DNA from: Paragordius varius
Lineage: Eukaryota > Nematomorpha
Reading direction: 5' to 3'
Assembly: GCA_964247055.1 (NCBI GenBank)
Contig: OZ176051.1
Span: 6,138,001-6,202,000 of the forward strand
Length of the DNA stretch: 64,000 nt
The first letter of the stretch is position 1, and each line of letters begins with the position of its first letter. The position numbers were made by a program, and so were the translations under genes. Shown here in pieces: positions 14,103 through 25,527 of this stretch. The notes under the pieces were generated by a model, which saw nothing but the letters and a program-made list of their open reading frames with translations, was not told where the DNA came from and did not search any database.

Positions 14103-14179
14103 TTGAAAAAGTCAACTGCTTGCTAAATTTAATGTTTAATGTGAAAATTTCCATTATATATTGATAATAAGTGCTAAAT

Positions 14180-14185
14180 AATAAA
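14180..14185 (+). promoter_or_regulatory. Candidate poly(A) signal
   Basis: AATAAA lies about 80 bases after the stop codon of the plus-strand gene that ends at 14102. In DNA this AT-rich the hexamer is common, so position is the only support. Confidence 0.35.
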
Positions 14186-14429
14186 TTAGCTATCAAAACT
14201 AGGATTTATCATACAATATTCATAAAGACATTTATTTCACAGAGATTAACAATAATAGAGTAATTGCGATATAATAGGTTTTGCTTCTATGACTGACTGT
14301 AATAAATATCATAGACCCATAAATATGTTTATCAAATATTATAAAATTTATTGGGATTTTAAAAAATTAGCAATCAATTTTTAATAAATGAACGTTAAAT
14401 TGTTAAATTGCCAAACGTCCTAATGACAT

Positions 14430-14515
14430 TTAAATGATTAATTCGATGTCCACTTTGTGCAATTCAGTTGGATTTCTTTCATCTGATTTGTATTGGTTGG
14501 TATTGCATCAAAAAT
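14430..14515 (-). other. Exon-like patch, possible family remnant
   Basis: The minus strand reads FDAIPTNTNQMKEI, then QLNCTKWTSN and a stop. The NCTKWTS block resembles RKCTNRTS in exon 2 of the gene at 0.4-14.1 kb. It has no partner exon with matching phase nearby, so I treat it as a possible fragment only. Confidence 0.2.
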
Positions 14516-14878
14516 ATATATGCATTTTAAGTATCTAACTGTTTGATTATTCATAGTATCATCAATTTAATGTTTTGGTTTTCTAGACAGCGTAGGAAGA
14601 AAAATAGAGTTGTTAATGCATAAGCTAGAAAAGCAGAATAATCCCTCTTTATGAATTAATCAAACTAATTATCTTCCGATTTTGTAATAAAACTTTAAAA
14701 GGCGGCAGATGAATAATGGATTAGATTGATAATTTAATCTAATAAATCAAGCAACCAATGCCACAATTGATATCCATAAGGACAAATTTTCGTTTTTTAT
14801 TTCAAGAATCGCTAAGTTTAGGCATTCCTGATAATATTTATATATATCATATATATAATATATTTAATGGCCATATGT

Positions 14879-15114
14879 CAGAGGCGTAGCTAGGGGGGGG
14901 AAGGGGGCTTATTCACCGGGCGCAATAATTGAAGGGGCGCCGGATTTTATTTTTTTGATTTTATTCCATAAATAGGCATTTAAAAGTTATTATATTAAAT
15001 AATGCATAAAAAATTCAGTCATTTATGAGTGGTCATTTCCGCGGTTTGAAATTGATTCTTTTTTTAAATGCAAATGGACGGGAGGGAGCGCCAAAAATGC
15101 AAGCTACGCCTCTG
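14879..15114. mobile_element. hAT MITE, 236 bp
   Basis: Terminal inverted repeats are CAGAGGCGTAGCT and AGCTACGCCTCTG. The flanking 8-bp duplication is CCATATGT at 14871-14878 and CCATACGT at 15115-15122, with one mismatch. The left part has a run of G and is far richer in G and C than its surroundings. It is too short to code for anything. Confidence 0.93.
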
Positions 15115-15639
15115 CCATACGTTAAAATAATTTAAGATTGTGGTATTTTCTATATTAAAAATACCTAAAAGATGTATCTAAAATATATAATCACGTTTGA
15201 TACCTCACTAATGGATATTGGAAAAATGAAAAAACAAAGAAGATAGGAGTATTGCGATTGAGCAGCAAAAAAATGGTTATAAGGGAAACTAAAAAAGGAA
15301 AAAGAAAGAAAAGCACGGCTTAATGTATGTAGATGGTATACCTAAGGTGACCAGATTTTTTGAAGGAAAAAGCGGGACAAATCCGAGTACAACCAAAAAT
15401 TTTTATACAAAAAATTTATTGTAATATTTATTCATTAACACAAATACATTATTAATATAAAAAAATTTGTACCTTACCGGTAGTTTGTACTTTATTCAAT
15501 AAATTTACATGTGCACGAACAAAGGGTGAAGTGATTGTAATATTCTAGAAAAAAAATAATAAAAGACGAAATCATCACAAAGAGCGCTGGGTGATGTAAG
15601 AAGCGGCACAAAAAATATTTTTAACAATTTAGCGAATAA

Positions 15640-16200
15640 TCTTAATCAAAACATTATTGGCAGATACACAACGCTATTCAAACATCTACTGATTTGTTAC
15701 CCCTGGATGTGGAAAATATAGATGTTAAAATGCTTGGATATTGTAGAACTGTTGGTTAGCTCTTTTGCCAGCGATTGAAATATTTATAAAAATGTCTTAT
15801 CCTATTTTATCACAGGACAAGGTCAAAATTCCAAGTCAAAAAAGATTAGAAAATAATTTTATACCATTACCTAATCGCAATATCATAAAGCATCCAGAAA
15901 AACAAGGCTTAATGAATAGCCAGAATATAAAAATGTTTTATACAAACAGAAACGATTATTTGGAAGACAAGACGGTCCACAATGACAATTTTTTATGAAG
16001 TCTCATTATTAAATAAATATATTGAATGAAAACTTAATAATGGACAACAAAAAAAATACGTAGGATAGAAATGGTTAAAATAATCCAAATTATGTTCCAT
16101 ACAATAATATTTTAATTGTAGAATTTGCCTTATCTTTACCTGAACCCCTACTATCGAACGCGTTTTTTCACAGATTAAGTAAGGACACGGAATCAAATTT
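15640..16200 (+). pseudogene. Second hAT transposase fragment, inverted
   Basis: The plus strand reads AIQTSTDLLPLDVEN and MLGYCRT, matching AIQTAADLLHLDVEN and MLGYCKT of the minus-strand transposase around 17340-17220. It ends near 16170 with a counterpart of the LSLP dimerisation block. The interior of the element is thus an inverted duplication of the C-terminal half. Stops and frame changes are frequent. Confidence 0.6.
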
Positions 16201-16462
16201 AAATGTTAAATAGAAGCCATTTAATGTGTTCAAATATAATTTGACAAATTATGAAGACTTATACAATATTTTAAGTAATTTTGTTTATTTTTTAACATAT
16301 TACTTTATAAATATAAGAAAATATTTTATTCTTTGGTATATTTTTTGTTTGAGTGAATGCGTTTTAGCAGATTGTCATCATTTTTTAAAATATTGTAGAA
16401 GTCTCTACAAGAATTTGACAAATTATATTTGACAGATAAAACGGCCTTAAAGTTTCAACATT

Positions 16463-18150
16463 TAAATTTGATTTTTTCGATGTCCCCACCTGATTTACTG
16501 TAGAAAAAACGCGCTCAGTAGCAGCGTTGGCTCAGGGTAAAGATAGTGCGAATTCCACAATTTTAAAATATTATTGTATATATAGTTGGCTTCAAAATGG
16601 TGAATTATTTCCAACCATTTCTTTTCTACTGTATATTTTTCTTTTGTCCATAAAAGTTTTTCATTATCAATTATCTGATACTTCAGAAAAAAGATCATTT
16701 TCTGAAAGATTACTTTTTAAAAATTTTTTGGGAGCAGATATAATCAAATGAATTTGAACATCGCACCAATTAAATTCTGATTTTAATGTTCAATGAAAAT
16801 GATCAATTTCATTAAATTGCGTCGTCCAGTCTTATAATCTTTACAGTTTGTATAAAACATTTTTATATGGTACAGGATATTTTGGCGATTTATTAAGCCT
16901 TGTTTTTCTAAATTATTTATTATATTGCGGATTAATGGTATAAAGTTACTTTCTAACCGTTCTTGACATTGGTAGGTTACTAACTTCATTGGCTAATTCG
17001 ATCGCCTAAATTTTGTCAACTTCTATAAATTTAATAACCCTTTGAAATAGCGAAGCTTGATTATGTATTTTGACCATATTTTTGAAGAATAACTTTCAAA
17101 AAATTTTTTTAAGTTGTAGGACATTTGTCTTATGATAAAAAAAGATTTTAAAGGATCATACATTTTTAAAATTCTTTCGATAGATGGCATAAAAGTCAAC
17201 CAACGAGTTTTACAATATCCAAGCATTTTTTGATATTGAACTTCTGCATTTTCACGGAATTCTTTAACCGTATCAACAAACATTGTGTATATATAAAAGT
17301 AGGAATATATTTTAACAACTACATTTTCCACATCTAGGTGTAACAAATCAGCAGCTGTTTGAATAGCGTTGTGTATTATATGCGCTGCACACCCAATGCC
17401 AATAATGTTTTAATTAAGATTATCTGCTAATTATGAATATTATTCGTCCCCTCCTAGTTTTTCCATCGAAGTTCATATTGGTGTTGTCAGCGCAATATGA
17501 GATAATTTTGTCTTTTAAATTATTTTTTTTCTAGGCATTATTAAAGTAAATATATTTCGGAATTTTCACCGGGTAGAGAAATTAAATCTAAAATTTTAAT
17601 TTTTACTCCGGTTTCTGAATCAAAATATCTTATTAAAGTGGGAAATAATTTTGTTTCATGATGATTTGATGCATCAGAGTATAGTAATAAGAAATTAATT
17701 TTCAGCAAATTTTTTTGTATTTCAGAAAATGCATGTGGCGAAAGGACATTGCACACAATTGATTCAGCCTTGGTACGGGCCCATGTAAATTTTTTATGGA
17801 ATAACTTGCGAATAACCTGTTAGGTACAGTCCATAGATCTAAAGGAATGATTGATTAACAGGTGAAAAGATACGCCCTCAGCTAGTGCCGAATTCTTTTC
17901 TTCCTCTCCAAAAGCGGTTTTTCGAAAAAAAATCGCTCATTTTGTAAGATCATGCCACCATATCTAAACTTTTTGTATGTTTCTGTGTTTTCATATGCTT
18001 TGTAGCATCATGCTTGCCGCCATGTGCTAGGGTGAATTCCCCCTCGCATATAGGACATTTAACAAATGATTCATCGTTTTTTTGATAAAAGGAAAATCTT
18101 TCATTAATTCATCGTTGAATTTACAACCTCTTTTTGTGCTCATATTTATA
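16463..18150 (-). pseudogene. hAT transposase remnant
   Basis: Read on the minus strand, the order matches hAT transposases. First comes a BED-like zinc finger near 18000-18150 (CPICEGEF, then GGKHDATKHMKTQKH). Then SDASNHHETKLFPTLIRYFD (about 17690-17600), KTRWLTFMPSIERILKMYD (about 17225-17150), and the dimerisation block ALSLP-stop-ANAATERVFS near 16545-16500. Several frame changes and stops interrupt it, so it cannot make enzyme. Confidence 0.75.
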
Positions 18151-18691
18151 AACTACTATTAGTATAATAAATATTATATTACCTTAATTTTCTGGAATAA
18201 ACGTGTAAACCGATTTGTGGTATCAATTTGTCTTTTAAGCTACCGATTTGTGGTATTAATTTGGCTTTTTAATAATGTTGGCAAGTAATAAAACTAAAAT
18301 ATTAGCATAATAAATATTATATTACCTTAATTTTCTGGAATTAACGTGTAAGGTACCGATTTGTGGTATCAATATGTCTTTTAATCTAGAGATTCGTGGT
18401 CCTAACTTGGCTTTTTGATAATGATGACAGTAGTAGTAGGAAGGAAAGTGTATAATCATATGATATAAATTCGAAAAAAATAAATATTTTTTATTTAAAA
18501 TAAAAAATTTTAATTTAAAATTGAATAGATTTTAAAGATATTTAATGATAAAAAATTTAAACGGATAAAAAAAATTATTTGTATTGAAAAAAATTTTTTT
18601 TAGATAATCGTGAAAAAGCGGGAAATTTTAAAAACGTAGCGGGACGCGGGACAAAGTGTGAAAAAGCGGGACTGGTCACCTTAGGTATACC

Positions 18692-19223
18692 ATGCCCTGA
18701 ATCGGGATATAAAAAATAAACAATATTTGTTTTGGAATTGGCTCTATAATATCAATCATTTAATTTAAAGAAATTTAACATAATGGGTGGCATTGGGCAA
18801 ACAATATATATAATTTTGAAAGAAAATTAACACAAAACTAGCAATATCTTATCCTTATAGCTGACACTTTAATGATTAGAAAATATTAGGTAGGTATGAG
18901 TGATATGTCTGAGGTTAAGAAAGGTAGACTCTAGATCTAGAAGTACAAGTATAATAAATTAGGATGTGAAACAGTTGGTTCTTTATGTGAGCGCCACGAG
19001 AATTTTGGAATGCAAAATTTGCAAAAATATGTTCAAAAATCTTTGTAAAATAAAAAATTGTTATATTATGTCTGTGCTTTGCAGTTTTATGTCTAAAACC
19101 TAATAAATTATTTATGCATACCCATATATATTTCGAATGCGCGCTAGTTTTTTTAGTCTAAAACGGAATGAACTCCTTTATTTAAACTATAACAACAATT
19201 CGATAGTTTTTGGGTACTTCGAG
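18692..19223. other. Intergenic, nothing recognised
   Basis: This is AT-rich sequence between the hAT element and the piggyBac-like MITE. I found no coding patch, RNA gene or repeat terminus. Confidence 0.4.
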
Positions 19224-19783
19224 TTAACACTTGGATACAACACACTCATTTTAGTCCTTCGATTCAAATTGGGGTAGTTGGATACCCCAGGCCTGTTTGA
19301 AATTAAATACTATAAAAAGTATGGAAGGAATCAAATCATGGCAAAATTTTGTACTTATATAACATTAATAAACCGAAATATATAATTTTTTTTAAAAAAA
19401 ATAACTTATTTTTAGCTAAAACTGAAAGCAAAGATTTCGTCAGTGACATATGTGAAATATTAAAATTAAAAAATAATACAAAAAAACCGGGTTATTTTAA
19501 TTTTATCATTAGATGTAATTTATTTTAAAATTTAACTTATACCCTCAAAACTGAATGAACTCGATATTTACAATTTTGTAAAATAGAAATGGCGTCGAAA
19601 TAGTTTGACATGAAACTTTCTTTTTAAAACAAAATTTTCTTAAGATATTTTGGCATATTTATATAATTTTTATTTGGATAGAAGCATAATTTAAATTAAC
19701 CGTTTCCTTCAGTATTTTTTTGAAAATATTAATTTAAATTTAGTGTGGGGTATTTAGATACCCCAATTAGAATCGAAGGTTAA
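19224..19783. mobile_element. piggyBac-like MITE, copy 1
   Basis: The left end begins TTAACACTTGGATACAACAC and the right end closes with TTAA. Inside both ends the block CCTTCGATTC-AAATTGGGGT occurs in inverse orientation, followed by palindromic GGGGTA...TACCCC. A second copy at 45543-46120 shares these features and the inner GCGTCGAA-TGGTTTGACATGAAA stretch. TTAA targets and CACTTTGATT-like ends are typical of piggyBac. No coding sequence is present. Confidence 0.65.
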
Positions 19784-19893
19784 TGTGTAAAAATAAATTC
19801 AATAAATCAATTTCAATTATGATTGTATAAAATTACAAAAAAAATTTTTTTTTATATAGTATTCTTAAATGATCTGATGAAAATAAAATATAT

Positions 19894-19900
19894 AAAAAAA
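19894..19900 (-). terminator. RNA polymerase III terminator
   Basis: A run of seven T on the minus strand starts two bases after the discriminator base of the tRNA-Gln gene. Confidence 0.9.
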
Positions 19901-19901
19901 C

Positions 19902-19973
19902 AGGTCCCACCGAGATTCGAACTCGGATTGTTGGATTCAGAGTCCAAAGTGCTAGCCATTACACCATGGGACC
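19902..19973 (-). tRNA. tRNA-Gln (anticodon CTG)
   Basis: The minus strand folds as a complete cloverleaf. The acceptor arm pairs GGTCCCA with TGGGACC, the D arm contains TGTAATGGCTAGC (A box), the anticodon stem TTGGA/TCCAA holds the loop CTCTGAA with anticodon CTG, and the T arm contains GAGTTCGAATCTC (B box). There is no intron. The discriminator base is T, as in other animal tRNA-Gln genes. All stems are fully paired, so the gene looks functional. A LINE has inserted about 85 bp upstream of its 5' end. Confidence 0.97.
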
Positions 19974-20094
19974 AATGTCAGGTTATTGCTATTTTTTTGT
20001 TTATATATTTTACTTCTTTTGTTGCCCCCAACATCATGCCTGCCTATGGATAGGTAATAATAATTACATTATATGATATCACTCTTTCGAGCGG

Positions 20095-21738
20095 TCATAT
20101 TCGTAAACTATTTCGCCATAGAACCTTGTCTAAGGCGTCTTCGCGTTTTAGGTTCAGTTTTGCCATGTCCCTCTTAACTGTATCTATCCATCGCGTTTTA
20201 GGGCGCCCTTTTCCCCTCTTGCCTTTTACAATATAATCATCAATCATTTTACCAATGTAATTTATATCTCTTCTTTCAACATGTCCAAACCATCTTAAAC
20301 GATTTACCATCATCTTTTGCGTTACCGATTTGATTTCCGTACTTCCTCTTATGTAGACATTGTTCACCTTGTCATTCCTCGTTACACCGCACATCAATCT
20401 AAGCATTTTCATTTCAGTAACCTCAAAGTGTCTCTCTTCTGATTTCTTTATTGCCCATGTCTGTGAGTTGTACATCATTGTTGGTTGTTGTACAACAGCA
20501 CTGTAAATCTTACCCTTTACTTTTAGGTCAATATTTTTGTCGCACAAAACACTTGAGATCTTTTTATAATTTGCCCAACTATTTTGAATTCTTAAATTAA
20601 TATCAAGTGTTAAAGAACCATCAGCTGCTAATATCGCTCCTAAATATTTGCATTCTTCCTAACCTTTAAATACCCACCCTTCTTCTAATTCTATTTCTCG
20701 TTTTTTCCCGCCAAAATTTATCAGTTCCGTTTTCTTTTTGTTAACTTTTAATCCGCATCGTCGTAACACATCAATCCATTTACCCACCGATTCTTTTAAT
20801 TCATGCAACTCGTCGGACAGCACTATTAGGTCGTCTGCATAAAGAAAATACCAGCCATCGTGTTGTCCTACTTCTTTTGAAATTTCGTCCATGCATATTA
20901 TAAATAATAACGGGCTGATTGCAGACCCCTGATAGACCCCTTCGTTTATTTTAATAGGACCTGATATTCCCTGGTGTGTTTTAATTTTCGTTTGGTGTGA
21001 TTTATACATGCTTTTTAAAATCTTTATGTAACTTTCAGGGACCTTTTTTCGTCTTAAGCTCCACCATATTGTGCTCCGAGGTATTCTGTCAAATGCCTTT
21101 TCAATATCAATACAAATACCATGCAACTCATTTTTCATTTCTAAATGCTTCTCGATTAGCCTTCTTACTGCGTGAATTGGATCAATGGTGGATTTTCCTG
21201 GAATAAAACCAAATTGATTACCCTCTATACTAACCATTTTTCTTATTTTTTTCTCTAGTACTTTCTCAAATAACTTCATTGTATGCGACATCAATCTTAT
21301 CCATCTGTAATTATTACAATCATTAATATCTCCTTTACCCTTGAAAATAAGAACAGTGAAACTCTCCTTCCATTCGGTTGGTATCATACCTGTAGTAACT
21401 ACATTATTAAAAATATCCGCTAAAAATTCAATACCTTTCTCTGACAATATTTTCCAACAGTTTATATTAATATCGTCTGGACCTGCAGCCTTATTTATTG
21501 ACATCTCTTCTAAACCAGCCTGGACTTCTTCTTTTGTTATACTTTCAATATGCGCAGATTTATAATCTGGTGTTTCGGGTAAACTTGTTTCACTGACGCC
21601 CAATTCAAGATCCTGGAAATATTCTTTCCACCTTTTCAATATTTTCGCTTCCTCAACGAGTAATTTGCCTTTTTTTATCTTTAATAGCTGTCGCGTAAGG
21701 AGGCAAGTCCAGCTTTCTTCTGTGTCTTTGTCGAGCAA
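20095..21738 (-). pseudogene. LINE reverse transcriptase and C-terminal region
   Basis: The main frame (21738-20659) has AAGPDDI, LIFKGKGDINDCNNYRWI, FDRIPRSTIWW, YQGSAISPLLF and the catalytic FLYADDLIVL with YADD at residues 300-303. After an in-frame stop the same frame continues as EECKYLGAIL and then, at 20547-20095, NRLRWFGHVERRD and GKRGKGRPKTRW. This C-terminal arginine-rich block is typical of RTE-like LINEs. A separate upstream fragment in another frame lies at 22036-21653. Confidence 0.88.
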
Positions 21739-22325
21739 TTTTAAAAACTTTGTTTAGACCTTGCTTACTGTTCAACTCTTCATATAATGATGCCGTCTTT
21801 TCTTTTTTGACCAATCTTACAAGCCTTTTAAGTTCCTTATTAATCCTTTTATATTTTTCCTTGTCTTCTGCTTGGTGGGTGAACCTCCACATTTTAAAAG
21901 CTTCTCTTTTCTCTCGCGATTTCAGAATTATTTTTTCGTCTTTCAGCCATGCCTCTCTATAAACCTGGTTTCTGCCACCTTTCATTCCGCATACCTTAAC
22001 TCCCGCCTCTCTTATTTTTTTGCCACCTGAGACCAAACACTTTCTGGATCACTGTTCCTGTCTAGTATGCCTACCGCTTCTACAAATCTTTCTTTACTGT
22101 TTCTTAGAGAATCCCATTTAATTACCTTCGGCGCTATAAGCTTAGGCTTTTTGGCATTTATTGGTATATCTGTCATATATTTACACATATTTAAATTGTG
22201 TTGTGTGCTAATCTGCAAGTTAGGTATCACTTTGCAGTCCAAAAACAAACTTTAAAGACTTTCGTGGCACTAGAGTATAATCAATTTGTGACTTCTTATT
22301 TCCACTTTCGTAGGTAATTAAGTGG

Positions 22326-22994
22326 CTATCCCTTTTCGTAAAAAAAAGTATTTGTTATAGCAAAGTTATAAGATTGGGCAAATCTTAATAAACTAGCCCC
22401 TTCTTCATTTATAACCCCGTAACCTTTTCCGCCGTGCCAAGGCTTAAAACCTCTCCTATTTTGTCCCATGTGCCCGTTGAAGTCACCACAAAATATAATT
22501 TCTCTGTCTTTCGTTAATGAAGTCATTTCTGCGTCTAACAAATCATAGAATTTATCTTTCGCTGGTTTAGTTAAACCTATCTGGGGGGCATAAACGCTAA
22601 ATATAGTAAAAACCCTCTTATTTATCAATAGGTCGACACTTATGATTCTACTGTCAGCACGTCTAACCTCAATTACTTGATTGGCAAATCTTGGGCACAC
22701 TATTATGGCAACCACAGAGTAACCATCCGTAGAACCTGAATAAAACATTTTATAATTACCCTCTAACGTCTTAGTACCATTTCCACGGTATCTGGTCTCC
22801 TGAATGCACAAAAAATTTACATTTTTTACCCTCATAGTTTCAACTAAATCATATAACTTACTTTTTAACGAACCAACATTTATACTGGCAAAACACATTC
22901 TACAACCTTCCTTATCCCTATTGGCCCCTACCTCCGTGCAGCGACTGGCCGGGTCTGGCCTGCACGCCTTACAAAAAACACTCATAAAAAACAA
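22326..22994 (-). pseudogene. LINE endonuclease (APE type)
   Basis: The 222-codon open frame holds FASINVGSLKSK, CIQETRYRG, FSVYAPQIG and FCGDFNGHMG, the usual nuclease blocks with the metal-binding Glu and Asp retained. It ends in ITNTFFYEKG. The enzyme nicks target DNA for retrotransposition. The reading continues in other frames toward the reverse transcriptase, so the original single polyprotein is broken. Confidence 0.85.
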
Positions 22995-23364
22995 AAATAC
23001 AATAAAGAAGAATAATATAGATAATAAACACTAAGATATATAGTAACTAATATGTAAAGCAACTAAAAAAGAATCAAAAATTTTAACCAAAAATATTATA
23101 ATTATAATAATAATGTAAAAAAGAATCAAAAATTTTAACCAAAATATAATGATAATAATAATAATTTAAAAAAAAATACATAAATATATATCAATTAGTA
23201 AAAATGAAGTAAAATATAATACGAATCCTATTGAATTGGAATATTTTACTAAGGTAGTTTCGTGCATTTTTTGAATGAATGAGGAAAAACTGATAAAGAT
23301 AGAATAAACTTGGAAAATAAATAGATCTGCCTATGGATAGGTACAAGCCGTAATATGCCTTCCA

Positions 23365-23470
23365 AATGCGCTGCGCTATCCTGTCAAAGCACAAAATTCG
23401 TTGGCAATAAATCTACGTTTTTCAGTTTTAGAATCAGCACCCCATCAAACTAAACGACTTTTAGAGGGAT
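23365..23470 (+). pseudogene. THAP-domain-like N-terminal fragment
   Basis: The plus strand reads MPSKCAALSCQSTKFVGN and then STFFSFRIS before a stop. A Met-Pro start, C-x4-C spacing and a following F-F-x-F block match the start of THAP zinc fingers, found in DNA-binding regulators and in P-element-type transposases. The remaining ligands (C-x2-H) are not in frame downstream. It begins 12 bases from the LINE target duplication. It could be a dead transposase or a host remnant. Confidence 0.4.
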
Positions 23471-23639
23471 TTGTCTTGAAATTTATTGCTTCTCCAAAAT
23501 AATTCTTCCCACAATATAATTAATAAAGCGAGCGAATATTTGGCCGTTCATATATCTAATATTTTATTTATAGTTTATTAAAACGGAATGTCTGATAAAA
23601 GTGAATTTTTTATCTTAATATAATTTCGTTGAAGGTTTG

Positions 23640-23779
23640 CTATCCGGCTTTCCGACAACCTTATACGCCTTTGATAAAGAGACTAGTAAGCTGATGGATA
23701 CGGGCAGCAGATTGTGTTTTTATAGAGACCGGGGTGAACTCCATAATAGCTCACGGGAAAAAAAGGTTGACCATCCCTG
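23640..23779. mobile_element. hAT-like terminal fragment
   Basis: Read on the minus strand this stretch begins CAGGGATGGTCAACC, a common hAT end. The plus strand is open for over 50 codons (FVEGLLSGFPTTLYAF, then CFYRDRGELHN). I found no matching other end or duplication, so it is a fragment or an incompletely read element. Confidence 0.35.
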
Positions 23780-23957
23780 ATATATTGAAATTCAACATTT
23801 TATAGTGCGTTTAGAGTAGGATTAGTTAATTAACTTGCTGGATAATTATATAATTGGGTATACGTTTTTTCACCCAAAAAGTTATATTGTTACAAAAATA
23901 ATTGGGTGCCTTAAAACTTTACTATTCTTTTTTATGGGTTTTTCAGAGGCTTAAAAT

Positions 23958-25527
23958 TAATGTGACCAGATATTTAGAACCCTGGAGCAATACAAAATCA
24001 AAACATACTTTGCCTATTTTTTACACTAGATTTTCGGTGTGTTATATTAGATGATATTGTTCGTTACTATTTATAAGCTCATTAAAAACAATTAAAATAT
24101 CCAACAATAAATTTATTAAAATCTCAATATAAATTTTTGTAAATATGGATATATAATATTATAATGGCATGTTATGTTTTAAAAAAGATAATTGTCAAAA
24201 ACAATGTTACCAAATATATAACAAAAATAAGGGTAAATTTATCTAATTTATATGATGTTGCTGGATATGAAAGTTCTGTTCCATAGCTTTTTGATAAAAG
24301 TGACTATTTGACAGCAGGTAAAACTATGCGTTGATGAAAAAATATAAATGAATGGATTGAAGATTATTTAAATGCTGACTACAGTCTAAAATTTAAAAAT
24401 AAATTAAATAGTTCTGACTCTACCCAATCAATGGTATATGACATGGCATATAATTAATAAATAATTATTTTTTTATAATAATAATATTTAAAAATAAATT
24501 ATATATATTTTTCAAGTTTATGTATTTGTCCCAATAATTTATTATTTTGCAAAAATTTCACAATTTTCTTCTGTATTATGTTTGACTATTACAATTACAT
24601 TCAAGGTTATTGTGAGTTTTTTTTTCCATAGTCCATATTTTGCTAATAAGAAAAAAATACATATGGTAAAAAATATTATGGTACCTGTGTTTTGAATCGT
24701 TGCATCGTTTTATAAATTAATTGTCCTTTTGATGGTTGCTATTAAATTTGTTGTAGCGCCTCATTAAGGCACGGAAAAGAAAATTAAAATGAAAAGAATT
24801 GAAAAAAAATATATGTGAGTGTGTGGGTGCCAAAATTAAAATAGGTCTATAAATTTGTTTATGCAGAAAAGAATGAAAAGAAAACTGGCTACAAATTAAA
24901 GTTTGGGGAAGCAAATAATTAAGGAACATACCACTCACCTAAAACATCAAATATTTTTTTCATACGAAAAAAGGTTATATCAAGCCAAATATAATAAATT
25001 TTAAAAATAAAATGTTACGGAAATAATCTTAAAAATTTTCCGTTTATAATTATAATTAAAGTACTCAAACAAATTTAATTTAGCTGAAACATATATGAAA
25101 CAAAAACGAATTTTTAAAAGATCAAATTATCAAAATATTAATTATTGTTTATTTTTTGAGGTCGCTTTTGCGGAAGCCCTGAGTGAAAAATTGCCCCTAA
25201 TCTGGAGTCTGATATCCGCCACTGAGCGACTGGCGGCTTTCATAAGCGATTTGACCGGTTTAAAACCAAATCCATGTATAATTAGAGCAGAAAATATAAT
25301 ATTAAAATTAAAAAAGGCCATAGTTTTTTACCGCAAAAGAATTTATTTTTTATTTTAAGAAAGGGTATATTAAATTCTACAAAAAAATTGTATAAATAAA
25401 AGGTAATTAAGACATATTTATAAAAATTCATTTCTCAAAGCAGTACAAATGTTAGCGCAGTACAGGCGCGGTTTTTTTTCGAAAATCCAGTACTGTACTG
25501 CGAAAAACAGCCTATCTGGTCACTTTG
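23958..25527. mobile_element. Non-autonomous hAT element, copy A2 (inverted relative to A1)
   Basis: The ends match those of the element at 10620-12327 in reverse order: TAATGTGACCAGATATTTAG at the left, and at the right the complement of GTGACCAGATAGGCTG. The target duplication is a perfect CTTAAAAT at 23950-23957 and 25528-25535. The stretch near 25160-25260 matches 10880-10980 of copy A1 in inverse orientation. It lacks the dispersed repeat nested in A1. A weak NEWIEDYLNADYS reading near 24350 may be a transposase scrap. Confidence 0.88.

Larger units (their letters stand above)
15343..18683. mobile_element. 3.3-kb hAT transposon, decayed
   Basis: The ends are TAAGGTGACCAG and its exact inverse. 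The palindromic octamer GGTATACC flanks both sides (15335-15342 and 18684-18691) and is best read as the 8-bp target duplication. Subterminal motifs AAAGCGGGAC repeat near both ends. Inside lies a decayed transposase on the minus strand and a shorter, partly homologous copy on the plus strand. The end sequence resembles that of the 1.6-1.7-kb hAT elements at 10.6 and 24 kb. Confidence 0.9.
20057..23336 (-). mobile_element. Full-length RTE-like LINE with 17-bp target duplication
   Basis: The 17-mer CTGCCTATGGATAGGTA flanks the element at 20040-20056 and 23337-23353, fixing a 3280-bp insertion. Minus-strand order is a 5' leader of about 340 bp, APE endonuclease, linker, reverse transcriptase and C-terminal region, with a short AT-rich 3' tail (ATTATTAT). 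The leader contains a tandem pair of about 52-bp units near 23060-23165 (AAAAAAGAATCAAAAATTTT). Coding runs in three frames with at least one in-frame stop after VFKG near 20660, so it is inactive but young enough to have a perfect target duplication. Confidence 0.93.

Noticed and set aside
14590-14640. Possible small exon QRRKKNRVVNA after TTTTCTAG
   Set aside because: Only 11 codons, with no partner exon and no resemblance to the family.
25095-25358. 87-codon frame with FAEALSEKLPLIWSL
   Set aside because: It lies inside hAT copy A2 and the matching part of copy A1 (10880-10980) is not open. It is non-coding element sequence.
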